Assembly: GCA_031308135.1 (NCBI GenBank)
Contig: JAHLJT010008446.1
Coordinates: 166,927,285 to 166,991,284, forward strand
DNA length: 64,000 bases
Direction of reading: 5' to 3'
Source of the DNA: Acheta domesticus
Taxonomy: Eukaryota; Arthropoda; Insecta; Orthoptera; Gryllidae
Part shown: one piece after another, positions 35,075-46,579 of the stretch
Layout of the letters: each line of letters begins with the position of its first letter
How positions within the stretch are numbered: the stretch's first letter is position 1
Translations under genes and position numbers: made by a program
Notes under the pieces: model-generated
Told to the model about the DNA's origin: nothing
Database searches by the model: none
What the model saw: the letters and a program-made list of their open reading frames with translations, nothing else

Positions 35075-35780
35075 GTTCCATCGTATACGAGAAAGGGTAT
35101 ACGAGACTACGGTCCTCGAATCCCTTACACGGAGAAGGCGTTTGAGAAAGATGTGACTCGATATTCTAGCTGCCAAGAACTCTTACTGCTAGAAATTATT
35201 CTAATAGAAACTTTTCGTTCGGAGTCAGTCTTCCCAGATATCAGCAATCTCATCGTGTTAAATCGTGTGTCAACATTTGATGAACTCAACACAAGCATGC
35301 TTGCTAGTTGTGATCTTACGTCGCAAAGCGTCGCAGTCGCAAAGCTTGGTGATAGGCCCTCCAATTGCATTGCAAATTCATCGAATTTCTTGGAAGATGT
35401 CCTTATTAACTGCTTTTTCTTGCTCGGGAGAAAGAAATTCCCAGTGCCAACTCGCTCTCTCAATGTTGCATTGGCCGCCCTACCGCCTCGTCCGTGTTCC
35501 CTTCTTCGCCAGCGAGATTTACCCATTATCACCGGCGTGATTTGAGAGACTCAACGGTGATTTGATCGCTCAGTGACCCGTCACTGAGAAATTCACTGCT
35601 TTCAGTCCCTTCTTTCTCAGTGCAGTGCAGTGCAGCGCAGCGATTGTAGATGCTGCGAAGGTGATTCCGATTGAATGAAATGATCTGACATAAACAGGAA
35701 GCTCATTTATAATTTTTGGAATAGGCTGGTTTTTCGTTAAAACCTGTGTTATGTCTCATCGAATAGACAGATAGACATGC
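35075..35780. other. Unassigned segment with a 136-codon minus-strand frame
   Basis: The frame at 35532-35125 (minus) encodes a basic start and a stretch KKFDEFAMQLEGLSPSFATA vaguely like C-terminal tails of transposon-associated MADF/BESS proteins. The similarity is too weak to name it. Short GCAGT repeats lie at about 35620-35645. Confidence 0.3.
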
Positions 35781-35786
35781 AGCCTC

Positions 35787-35880
35787 AAAAATTCAACAAA
35801 GCCGGATCCGCCGACAGCTATCGGAGCATCATGAACGACTGCGCCGATAGCTGTCGCCGGATCCCGCTTTGTTGAATTTT
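35787..35880. repeat. Near-perfect hairpin with 37-bp arms
   Basis: Arms 35787-35823 and 35844-35880 differ at two positions and enclose a 20-base loop. Each arm contains GGATCC and GACAGCTATCGG. Confidence 0.95.
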
Positions 35881-36190
35881 GTTTTTTGAATTACATTTTA
35901 AAATTACATTTGAATTATTACATTCTAATGACGCTGCTGATATGTGAAAGGCGAAGGGTAAGATAGGTGTATAATCGAGCAGATACTGACATAAATAAAG
36001 CTAGATCGGCACTAGCAGACTTCGCAGAAGGAGGCCGAGGCCACGCGGAGTACGATCGAGGGTACGGCCTCCATATGCACGAGATTGCAACAGATTGTAT
36101 ACAAGAAATAAGGTTATAGTTTATATGAGTAATGATAAACGAATAAGGGAATGACTTCTGCCGAACAATTGAGATTGAAACCCACCAGGT

Positions 36191-36902
36191 CCAGCCGGCC
36201 CAGGGCTCACCTCCTGTGGCCGGTGAGGGAAGTTTAATTTTAAACTCCAGCCGGCCCAGGACTCACATCCTGTGGCCGGTGAGGGAAGTTTAATTTTAAA
36301 CTCCAGCCGGCCCAGGACTCACATCCTGTGGCCGGTGAGGGAAGTTTAATTTTAAACTCCAGCCGGCCCAGGACTCACATCCTGTGGCCGGTGAGGGAAG
36401 TTTAATTTTAAACTCCAGCCGGCCCAGGACTCACATCCTGTGGCCGGTGAGGGAAGTTTAATTTTAAACTCCAGCCGGCCCAGGACTCACATCCTGTGGC
36501 CGGTGAGGGAAGTTTAATTTTAAACTTCAGCCGGCCCAGGACTCACATTCTGTGGCCGGTGAGGGAAGTTTAATTTTAAACTCCAGCCGGCCCAGGACTC
36601 ACATCCTGTGGCCGGTGAGGGAAGTTTAATTTTAAACTCCAGCCGGCCCAGGACTCACATCCTGTGGCCGGTGAGGGAAGTTTAATTTTAAACTTCAGCC
36701 GGCCCAGGACTCACATTCTGTGGCCGGTGAGGGAAGTTTAATTTTAAACTCCAGCCGGCCCAGGACTCACATCCTGTGGCCGGTGAGGGAAGTTTAATTT
36801 TAAACTTCAGCCGGCCCAGGACTCACATCCTGTGGCCGGTGAGGGAAGTTTAATTTTAAACTCCAGCCGGCCCAGGACTCACATCCTGTGGCCGGTGAGG
36901 GA
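36191..36902. repeat. 56-bp minisatellite, about 12.7 units
   Basis: Unit starts at 36191 and every 56 bases to 36863, the last truncated. Each unit contains CCGGCC...GGCCGG that can pair, and AGTTTAATTTTAAACT. Units differ by only one to three bases, and the variants (C/T after AAACT, and ATCC/ATTC) recur in a pattern. Confidence 0.97.
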
Positions 36903-37620
36903 TGTTGACTTAAGATCCAAGCGGCCCAGTGCAACCAGCGGCCGGAGCGGGATGAAGACTACAATTGGCTATGTTAGTGGGCAACCACAAAAGAGATCCT
37001 ACCCGACCGAGGCCAAGGCCGCACGCTCGCCTCGCGATCGGAGCTGAGGCAGTGGGGACTGGCGCCCCCGACAGAACCTGCTACTCTGCTGGGGCGACGG
37101 TGGAAACTGAGCCCTTGGGGCCGAGAGCGTTCCGAGCTGACGGAACAGATGTGGATGAAATGCCATCCGGGACCTGTTCACAAAAGGCGGCTTGCCGTCG
37201 ACCACAGAGGCCAGGTGAGGGTGAGTCCCAAACCTACTTTAAAGTCCGAAATTGGGACCGGAACTCCCGACTGTCGTCCTGTTCTTGGCGTAACTCACGT
37301 CAACAGCCTAAAAGTGTTAGCAGTGCGTAGATCGGAAGAGGGCCCAGAACACCTCGGATCTGGCCCGAGTGGTCCTCTGACGGGCTTTCGGACTCGTCGT
37401 GGCAGTGGCCCGTTAACTCAATGGGTATTTGGGTGGGGATCGCCCCGGTGCAAATGAGGTACTATAAAGAATTCGTACTGCTCTCTCGCCAGTAGGAATG
37501 TCAGCTGTAGCATCGCGGTTCGACCCAAGCATTGTACGAGTAGGCTTGTGCTGCGTGCCGACGTGATTCGGTAATGGCCGTGGCGTGGAGTTGGTCACAA
37601 CACGGGGAGAGATGAGATCC
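36903..37620. mobile_element. GC-rich non-coding segment after the minisatellite, possible retroelement leader
   Basis: The segment is GC-rich and CpG-rich with no long coherent frame. TGGCGCCCCCGACAGAACC at 37060-37078 resembles an LTR-retrotransposon tRNA primer-binding site. No LTR boundary is evident just before it, so the assignment is tentative. Confidence 0.25.
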
Positions 37621-38221
37621 TTATGGACAAGATACCCACCAGGAGCTTGCTCCCCAAAGTAACATATTCCAGATATATGCCAAAGATTAACAGATGCTTG
37701 AAGATGCAGTGGAAGATCGGTACTGTCACCAACAAACTGTTTTTGAAGCTGTGTTCACTCATATGAGCTTATTACGATTCGAGTGAAACGTGTAATGCAG
37801 CATCGACAAAGTGGCCTGGAACTACAAGTCGGCGTTTTAGAGGTTAATCGAAAAATTAGAGTTTGATATTCATATGTTATACCACATTTTTAATGTAGAT
37901 GTGTCAGACTAATCTTTTCGGTGATGTCGAAAATGCTGAGTATGTTTGGATGCCTCCAGCTCAAATTATGAAAACATCAACACCAACAATGACAGATGCT
38001 CCGCAAATGCAAAATTGCTGTTTATTGGGTCGTGTGTGATGAAACTGAACAAAATGACATAGCAAGAGATACTGATGTTGAATTTATGACAGATGTTTAC
38101 CATGATGTAAAAGAAACTGGAAATTAAACATGTAGAATGTCGCTTCCCTTACCATTAAAATAATTTCGCCCTCGGTCTACTCTTTAAAATAAAGAAATTC
38201 TAAATTTGTATTTTGAATACA
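37620..38221. other. No recognised gene
   Basis: AT-rich sequence between the GC-rich segment and a TIR transposon. Confidence 0.5.
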
Positions 38222-39348
38222 TAAGGTAACGGGGGTAACATTGCCACATCTTTGTTTCTTTTAAAGTTCTACTTTGTTGCATTAATATTCACAATAATTA
38301 TTTTGACAATTTAATCCTTCACAAAAGTACAATGTTTCTTCAAAATATTGAAGCCACAGCTTCCATAATTTGAAAGATTTTGTTACTTTTTTAAAAGCAA
38401 GCAAAGTGGCAATGTTAACCCGCAGGGGTCAAACATTGCCACCTCTCGTTAGATCCAAGTCTCTGGCAATGTTGAAATGTATGAGAGTTGGATAGGAAAC
38501 AGAAACACATAAATATGCATCAGAACATTATTAGTCTTTGGTTTTAATACTTTAACCAGGGATAAATATTGCTTTGAGAACTTAGTCTAAAATACGTTTT
38601 ATTAACTCTTTTACATTGTGAAAAGGGGCTTTCACCTTTTTATATTTAGTCTGGGAAGCTGAGCAACAATATCGTATTTTGGCATAACACACGTCATTTA
38701 AAGTGGACCTGCTAATTTCATTTAGTTCAGTAGCCTTTTCCTACTTTATTTTCCACTATTTACTTTTTCCATTGCTTAATGCATTTTAACTTCGTCATTC
38801 ATTTGCAAACCTTAGATATGGAATTTTTATTTGTCTACGTGGCAAAGTTACAGTGCAAGTATGGCGACAAAAAAGGGAATTTTGTGTCAAATGTAATTAA
38901 TCAATGTTTACTATGTGTAAGTCATATGCTTTAGAAATGATATATAAACTCATACAATGTCAATTGTTTCAATGTAAACATTTCTTCTCAAAGGAAATAA
39001 ATGTAAGGACAAGCTGGCCAGTTTGGCAATGTTACCCTGAAAGTAGTATATGCTATTAATACGTTTGTCGTGTTTATAATGAATAATTATTAAGTCACGA
39101 CATATCATGCCTAAAGTCTGTTCGCTGTAAGTTCACTCAGCATATAAACAAACTTTGAGTGTATCCCTCCGCCCTGTAGTTCGTGATTGGCTGTGACATT
39201 TGCGCCACGACTAGACTCAAATGCCGGCACGTGTCGCAACCGGAACTGTCATAACATATTATTTTCACTAGTACATCTTTAATACGTTCAAAATACCAGC
39301 CAAATCATGCAGATAATTTGTTTTAATATCACAGTACTCAATTCCTTT

Positions 39349-39417
39349 GCGAGTTCACGAGTTTTGGTCCAAAATAATAAGCTATTATTATTATTTTGGA
39401 CCAGAACCCGTGAACCC
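39349..39417. repeat. Hairpin at the 3' end of the transposase relic
   Basis: GCGAGTTCACGAGTTTTGGT... pairs with ...ACCAGAACCCGTGAACCCGC around GCTATT. Arms are about 32 bp with four mismatches. Confidence 0.85.
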
Positions 39418-39429
39418 GCTTGCCACAGT

Positions 39430-40373
39430 ACTTGCATTTTCAATGTGCTCTTGCAAGGTGGCGGTGAAATCTCGTCCAAAGCACTGTCTGTAGAATGTTC
39501 ATCTTCTCAATGTCTGGAAGAACTGACCCCTATATTAATAATTATTTCTTCTGTTGTAGTGTCATATACAATGTCTACCTGTCACATATCCTTTTCAACT
39601 TGGACGGTATGACTAATGGCTGATTTACAGTTCTTGTCTCTAATGTGAGACAATGCCGTACCAAACAGAGTTCGAACATCTTGTAATTTGTATGTTGTGT
39701 TATTTCTTGCATCATACCCTTTTACTTGACTCCCTATTGTTCAATGGGATTTAATATCCAGTGATATGGAGGCAAAAGTAAAACATGTCCACCTGACTTT
39801 GCCATTTCATTTACCTCATACTTATCACATTCATTAGCGTAAATTTTTGTTAATTCTAACAATTCAATTTTTATATACGAATTATCTACTTCTTCATCCT
39901 TTGGTAACAATGAGTCAGTTATTTCTTGCTTTCGCGAGGACATATTTGTTTTCTTCTGAACTCTTACACTGTGGTACGGAGCATTATCCATCACGATCAC
40001 GCTGTTTGGTTTTAGTTTCGGCAGAACACTAGTAAACCACTGCTGAAAAACTTCACTGTTCATCTCCAAGATAATCTCCACATTTCTTCGATTAGAAAAG
40101 CAGAATCCACCTTCGACAAAACCCTCTTCACTCCCTATGTGTGTTATTATTAATCGTCTGCCTTTCCGACGGGGGCTTTTAATCCAGTGGTCAAGCCTCC
40201 CAGAAACGCTTCCCTTTTACTTTTAACAGACGTGCCATGCCATCCTTTACTTGTAGTGTGACTTTCACTAATCCAGGCTTTATCAAGATATTTCTTTTGC
40301 TTTTCCTGTATTTCTTCATTTCTCTTAAGTAAACATTACATATTTTACAGGAGATATTTAGGAAACTTAACAA
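39430..40373 (-). pseudogene. DDE transposase with long D-to-E spacing, frameshifted
   Basis: Minus-strand pieces in order: a segment with WISESHTTS and KGRRLIITHIGSEEGFVEGG (about 40260-40100), then the frame 40081-39734 with MNSEVFQQWFTSVLPKL, VIVMDNAPYHS and LPPYHWILNPIEQ, then a continuation with NNTTYKL, ALSHIRDKN and MWQVDIVYDTTTEEIIINIG to about 39530. MDN carries the second catalytic Asp and NPIE the Glu. In this copy 81 residues lie between them, far more than the 34-39 of common Tc1/mariner. Stops and frameshifts inactivate it. The N-terminal DNA-binding part is not clear. Confidence 0.75.
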
Positions 40374-41639
40374 AAATTATATTTTATCTTGTCTTGAGTA
40401 TTTACTAAAATAAAAGCAAACCTTGAACAGAAAGTTCTTGAATTCACATCTTTTCATGCGTTTTATTGCACTGCATGAAAATTAATTTTAGAGATAATTT
40501 TTAGTGTTGCAATTCATTCATTTTGTCCAAGGTTCCACCAGTAGCTTTGTCCACCAGTAGCTTGATAAAAAAAACAGCTTGATTCTTTCCAATTTCATTT
40601 TAAATTTCAAAACATTTAAATTGTTATTCAAAAGTAATTTCCACATTCACATGAGTAAGAACAAAAAAAATCAATTCTATAACCACAATTAATACTGTAT
40701 GATAAGATTTGTTAGATTTCTTGCACAAAAACATCATTACAGAAGTATGGGGAACAATTCCAAGGATTCTGCAGCAACCAAATTTTATTTAAAAGCAGTT
40801 TTTTTACTACAGAAGAAAACATGACACTCTAAAAGGGATGTATTATCTTACAATAGTAAAAACATTCGGCAGTTTGACATAATTTTGTTCTACTTACTCC
40901 TAAATAAAATGTACACTCTTTCCTTTAGCTACTGTATTTGAAACAAACAATGAAACAAATGTTTTCTTATGAAACACGTAAGTCACAAGAATTATGTACA
41001 AAATAGTAGCATTTAATACAAAATTATGTACAAAATAGTAGAAATTAATGATAGGCACACGCTAAAATGCAACTTAAAGCAGAGCGAAGTGAGAGAGTAT
41101 TTAACAAAAGCAGAGAGTATTTAACTCTTGTTACCAACTCTAACGGAGAAATAAACCTAATGTTGACAGTATAACAATACGTATCTGCATCTTTTTTCAC
41201 GCTTTCCACGTATTTTTTGGGCAGAGAGCAAGGAAATAAATCAATTTTGGGCAGGGACCTAACTCCTACAGCGTACGCCGCGGCGTCCGGAAGGGAAGTG
41301 TGGTGTCCGTCAGCCAATGAGAACAAGCGATGACCACGTGCGTTTGTTTACGTGCTGAGTAAAGTTAGAGCGAACATGACATATTTACTTACCTATGTCG
41401 TTTATTTCAACTCAATTAATCCAACATAAACGAAGTTTCGTTTACGAGATTTGGTTGCATCACAATATCCCATACATATTTACGGACATTTTAGGTTACA
41501 ACTATAATGTTTCTAAGAGAGGTAGATAACTATGGGAACTCAACCAGCAAATAAATTTACGATACAGACTGTGCTACTTACAGTTTTTGAAGTTGTGGCA
41601 ATGCTTGACCCATGCCAATGTTACCCGTCGTTACCTTAT

Positions 41640-42715
41640 ATTTTTAGAAATTAATATTATTCAGAAAGATCAAGTATGTAATTTAGGAAATGCAAGATTT
41701 CAATATTTATGATCAAAAATAGACATGCTTCAAGGTAAAAATGAGAATATTAAAAAACATTTTTTTCGTTGTTTTTAGTGGAATCGTAAATTTAAATAAA
41801 CCAGATAACCTTTAATCTTTACAATACAAGCTAGTTTCGCTGTGGTTCACCAGTTGAGAAAAAATGTTTTGCTATCGTAAATGGGAAAAATCTATGACTG
41901 TTATAACCGATATTTTTGCTTTCATTTATATTATGGCCAGCAATAGCTTTCCAGGCAGGTTCTTTAATTTAGATTTCGATTTTTATGATTTTATGTATAT
42001 AAACAGAAAATGTAAAATTCGAGTGTAGTTTTTTGTGACACTTTTTCTACTACGTCCCAATGTACACATTTAAGTTCTACTTATAGTACTCTGAAAAGTT
42101 ATATTAAGTCCCGTCAACAGATTTCCTTATTTCATATTGTTGAGCACGAGTTTTGGAGAAGAAAATGAAATGTAGATTTTTTCCTGTTTTTAAGAAAAAG
42201 GTCAGGATTTAGTAATGATTGTTAAATGTGTTATAAGAACCTCACACGGAAACCGCACTTGGGGCCTTCACCAGTGTTAATTCGTCCTTGGGTTCCCATC
42301 ACGTCATCTGAGAAGTGACCGGTACCCAGTAAATGTAATAAGTGTGGTGCGTAGTGGCATTTTTGATCACGATTTGGTAGAAAGGAGTGCATGAAAACTG
42401 CATTCAAATTAGTTCTCGTATTTCATCGAGATACCAATACAAAGATTGTGTATTTGCCTGACTTACAAATAAATCTATAGATGATGGCTTAGAACGCAGT
42501 AGTGGGCACTGTAATTGCTAGTATTGGTTGTATGTCTGGTTCGTGTAATGAAGAATGCTGTGGGAGGGGACTCGGACTTGTCGGTATTGACGTCACGCTT
42601 TCAGAAAGGGTGCAGAGAAAAGATGAAAAGAGAAGGATGCGTAGTGGCGAGAGAGATAAAGAAAAGATTATTGTAAATTCCAAGTAAAGGGGTGTTAAAC
42701 TGTGGGAGGGGAGCG
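41640..42715. other. No recognised gene
   Basis: AT-rich sequence. Frames near 42490-42690 on both strands show no domain. Confidence 0.5.
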
Positions 42716-42718
42716 CTC

Positions 42719-43009
42719 CTATTTAGGTGGAAATAGCCTGCAAAACGGAAATTGTCCGCGCGCGGCTTTTGCCGCTACCTGTTTAATGAATAAAGTACCG
42801 TCTTCTGTCCAGATGTTCCGCAGGCCAAACTGAGCAATGGTCGCTTTCGAAACCTCCACGTGGAATCTTGTGAGGTCTTCACGAATGGTGACACCCGTGC
42901 TCTTTAAATTTTCTTTTGTCACGTAAGCTTCCAGAGACTTCTTGCAACTTACAAATTTTACTATTGGCAGACGTGTTTTTCGTGTGACGTAGGGTCCATC
43001 TCTGGGCAT
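42719..43009 (-). pseudogene. Possible LINE ORF1 C-terminal fragment
   Basis: A 96-codon minus frame carries TRLPIVKFVSCKKS, TGVTIREDLT and IWTEDGTLFIKQ. The pattern (P.VVKF...., G..I.EDLT, VWT.NG.I..K) resembles the C-terminal domain of ORF1-type proteins of insect LINEs. No adjacent RT is seen. Confidence 0.45.
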
Positions 43010-44375
43010 CTATCATTGCCATCAAGGTTCAAATTAACATTTCGGCTTTTTTCACATCAATTGGTAAATGTTCAAGACGAGGCTTGGCCAGACAAGTACT
43101 TTCTCGGCTACTTTGGTGACGCGTAACAAAGCGGGGACGCAGCGCGCAAGAACCATGAATATAAGAACCATGAACGCATAGCATTTGCAAATGCTGCGCG
43201 CTTTATAGCTTCTATCTACTGCGAGGAACAGAGGGAATTGAATTGTCATCAAATTCGTGTGAATCAATGTCAAAAATGAATTACAAAAATTGCAATTCTG
43301 CACTTGTGAATTTTGCAGGTCTTTCAGTGAGTCATCATTTCCAATTTCTTGGAATATTGCGGACCTCAAAGAGTGTCGCACATGTGCCTACATGGACTAT
43401 GCGCATACCTGGTCTAGATTTTACCATATCTGGCTTAGAAGTTACTTCCGCGTTCGGTGACCGTAAAATGGCTCATTACTGTATCCAAGGTAGTGAAGGT
43501 TGCCTAGCAACAATTTAGTAAACAATACGGTGAATGTAAAATATTGCTTTATTTACGAATAAAACTGTTATTCTCTTTCTTCTTTCTTCACCTTCCCTTC
43601 CTCTTCCTCCACAGCATTATCCTCTTCAGTTGTAATACTTTCGGGTTTCTTTAAACATGTCCATTCGCATCGTGCGCTCCTACTTTGAACGAGCGGTCGG
43701 CGCAAATGTAGCACGCCACGCGATTGCTATCGCCGATGTCAACGCCGTTAATCATATAGATATACAACTATACTAGTGGCGCTAAAACAGCACATACTTT
43801 CCCGCATTATTTGTATGTTCTCGCATTACGTGTTGGCAGCATATTCTACAGACAAGCAAGGATAATTTCACATATAAGTAGATCATCCAGAACTAAAGTC
43901 CATCCAATATATCGCCTTATGAATGCATACGAAACTATCGTATGGTTACATAATGTCCATCGTATGCATATCAATATTCTTGCACTTTAATATACTAGTG
44001 GAATGTACTATTTTATTGAACGTAGAGACATTGTAACATTAACGTTAAGTATATAAAGCCTCCCTGTCTTATCTCTCTCCTATCTGTGCCACCGTTTAAC
44101 AATGAAATTCTCGAAATAACTTCTCAAACTGCCATACCGCAGGATTGTATGACAACGTCGCGTACGGTGGTAATATCAAATTATCGTAATAAAAAGTTCG
44201 TGCAAAATTATCGAACTCAAATTTTTCAATTTTTCTTTCAAAAACTCTCAGTTTGCCAACGTTTCGGAAAAAATATTGTTCCCTCCTCAGGGCTTACTAT
44301 GATTGAATATTGAAGAGCATTATTCAAAACATCCAACACATGGCATCAAGGACATCTGCATAATGCCGCCACACA
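43010..44375. other. No recognised gene
   Basis: A mixed stretch with a perfect 14-bp palindrome GCATTTGCAAATGC at 43181-43194 and a CT-rich tract at about 43570-43612. No supportable frame is present. Confidence 0.5.
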
Positions 44376-44379
44376 CGGG

Positions 44380-44455
44380 CTCCATGTTTAAGACTGTCTT
44401 AAACGTAGAGTCACTCTGGCTGCCAGAGTCGTGTCGGCTCCACGTTTAAGACAGG
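44380..44455. repeat. Short hairpin plus a third copy of its arm
   Basis: CTCCATGTTTAAGAC pairs with GTCTTAAACGTAGAG (44380-44410). CTCCACGTTTAAGACAGG recurs at about 44438-44455. Confidence 0.7.
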
Positions 44456-45090
44456 TCAGGGTCAGGCGGGCGGGCGCGATGACATGGACATAGTTGCACG
44501 CATCGAAACTTAAGAGAGGGGAAATAGCACATAGGCTTTCAAATATCATACAGTGACGGCTGGTGCTCCAACAGACTAGAGGTTGCACTTCCATCGAATG
44601 ACAGAAATGTATATTTCACATGTTATATTTATTGACTGAAAATGTACACATCAAGTTTACATTTTCAATGAGTAACTTCGATAATCTGGGGGTTGTGCAA
44701 TCGTGCAACCTAAGCACGAGCCGTCACTGATGCCATATAGTGTTCTTTAAAGTCTAGTACCTTAAAGCCCGTTTGATGTCTCCACAAATATGTTCAATGG
44801 AGCCTAATAGTGAATAAGGAAATCAGGCACAGCAGTGCTGTTCAAATGGGGTCGTTAACAGTGATGGCATGGGCGCAATTTTAGGCGATTGCAGTGCAAT
44901 AGTCAATTGTTCGAAACAAGATTCTTAAAGTAGAAATTTCAAGATTTGATCTTATCTGAATTAAAAGTATTTTGAATTAAAATTTATGGAGCTATGGCTG
45001 TTTGAAGAGTGTCTCTACGGTTTTAACATAAAATTGGCCATATTCGGACTAGTGTGACACACTGAGTTAAATAATTAATGTTTGTTAATA
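44455..45090 (+). repeat. Family B dispersed repeat, copy 1, interrupted by a MITE
   Basis: It is collinear with 54610-55090, with the same blocks: GCCATATAGTGTTCTTTAAA, CCCGTTTGATGTCTC, GGCGCAATTTTAGGCGATTG and TTTGAAGAGTGTCT. The 44551-44729 segment is absent from the other copies. Confidence 0.8.
44551..44729. mobile_element. hAT-like MITE with 8-bp target duplication
   Basis: 179 bp, terminal inverted repeats CAGTGACGGCTGGTGCTCC / GCACGAGCCGTCACTG. It is flanked by ATATCATA and ATGCCATA. The uninterrupted family B copies read ATGCCATA (about 54733) at this point, so the left copy has mutated since insertion. Confidence 0.8.
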
Positions 45091-45740
45091 ATAAATAGGG
45101 GTCGGAAATGTCATTTTTTTCTTTTCGCTTAAAAACAATCCCTTTTAGTATAGAGATTAATTTTATGTTATGACGAAAGGGAATGACGCATTTTATGACT
45201 CTTGGCATTTTTCGTTGAATTCGATTAATATACATTTATTTTAACATTAACATACATTAACATTTTTTACCCATTTCCATCATTTTAAAGCATTTCCCCC
45301 TGATCTTTCTTCCACCTTAACATCATTTTAATAGTACTTTCATCATATTATCTTTACGAGATGCAACAAATATTATCCACAGAATTCCTGATTAGCCTAT
45401 TCGATTTCTTCGCTCAGAAATTGAAATTTCTGCCGTTGCCAGTATCAAGTCTAAGGTTTCTGTGACAACTATCAGCGCCATTTTCGGTTTGGTCGATTTC
45501 GCGATAACTTAAGGTAGATTTCCTGGAAAAGAACAGTCCAAACTAGCAGTTTGCCAGCTGAGTGCATTTGTCTGTGCTGTGTCTGCAAGAAAAGTTTGCA
45601 GCTGAAAGGAAGAAGCCTCAATTATATCCGTTACATATCCAAGAGCTTGAGTCGTTCATCTGAGTTGGTTACGATCAACTTTTTTACGACATATTTCTTT
45701 GATTTTAGGGCATTTTAAAATCGTTTTAAGAGCATCTTAT
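45090..45740. other. No recognised gene
   Basis: AT-rich. The part next to 45740 may hold the decayed C-terminal end of the transposase relic. Confidence 0.4.
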
Positions 45741-46330
45741 TGATCGATTTTGGCGATGGCGTCATCAGATTCCGCTCCCTAATCATTGAATTGGTAAAGG
45801 ATTTCATGTGCTATTGCAGATATGTTCCTGCATATTTTGCCTTAATTCTTCCTCTTGTGAGGATTTGTAGCGTATACGCGATCTTTGGGGAATCCCTCAG
45901 AAAGAAGTCGCAATGGAGCCAGATCGGGATATCGTGCATGCCACAAATCACTTCTGATAATTCCATCTTCATAAACGTCATCTGCAACCCTTAAGAAAAC
46001 TGAATGTGTGTGTGCATTGACGGAGTCTTGTAGAAAATGACCGTATTAACGGTCTGAGTTTACTGTTTCCGGGGGTAAAAAGTGCTCATTTATTCTTTTA
46101 GCACTGATTGCGCACAACACACAGACTTTTATGTCGTGTAGCGAACGTTGGTGAACAATGTGTAGGTTTTCTGTACTCCAATACCTGTTATTTTGATTAT
46201 TAACGTGGCCATTGAGATAAAATCAAGATTCGTCAGAGAAGAGAATAATAGATGGGTACACATGTGTTATACACAAACACTTTCTGTTTGAGAGTCAACT
46301 TGGAGCAAGCTATCACAAACGGGTCAATCA
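45740..46330 (-). pseudogene. Tc1/mariner-superfamily transposase relic of a third type
   Basis: Minus-strand reading gives ILFSDES, FYLNGHVNNQNNRYWST, NLHIVHQRSLHDIKVCVLCA (46240-46090) and, after frame changes, DLAPCDFFLRDS (about 45890). The order and motifs (FSDES.F.LNG..NNQN.R.W....P; PDL.PCDF.LW) are those of a widespread insect DDE transposase. The Trp after FSDES is a stop here. It is not related in sequence to the copies at 32.8 or 34.3 kb. Confidence 0.7.
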
Positions 46331-46579
46331 ATTTTAAGTGGTCCAGAATTTAATAAATTGGTTCAAAAAACGACTTTGTTTTTTTATATCTAGTTTACAA
46401 ATGGCGGCCATTTTTGCTTTACGTCATGCACCCTTTGAGCACTTATGAAAATATTCTCGTAAATGGAGGGGGGTCGCTATTCTTTTACTTCATTTAAATT
46501 TGCTGGGCCTAATGATAATGAGTACACAGGAGGAAGTCTCTACACGTAATCACTGCAAGTTCTCATTGAAAGAGAGGCT

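Larger units (their letters stand above)
38224..41636 (-). mobile_element. 3.4-kb TIR transposon of the Tc1/mariner (IS630) superfamily
   Basis: It is flanked by TA at 38222-38223 and 41637-41638. Terminal inverted repeats are AGGTAACGGGGGTAACATTG on the left and CAATGTTACCCGTCGTTACCT on the right, about 23-25 bp. The core GGCAATGTTACCC recurs inside the left end, near 38408, 38428, 38462 and 39022, and twice at the right end (41596, 41614). This looks like multiple transposase-binding sites. The transposase lies on the minus strand in the left half; the right half (40400-41590) has no recognised coding. Confidence 0.8.

Noticed and set aside
36191..36902. CRISPR-like array
   Set aside because: The 56-bp units are directly adjacent with no unique spacers, and the organism is eukaryotic. 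It is a minisatellite.
36832..37598. Several 60-120 codon frames in the GC-rich segment
   Set aside because: Inconsistent frames with no domain. GC-rich non-coding DNA explains them.
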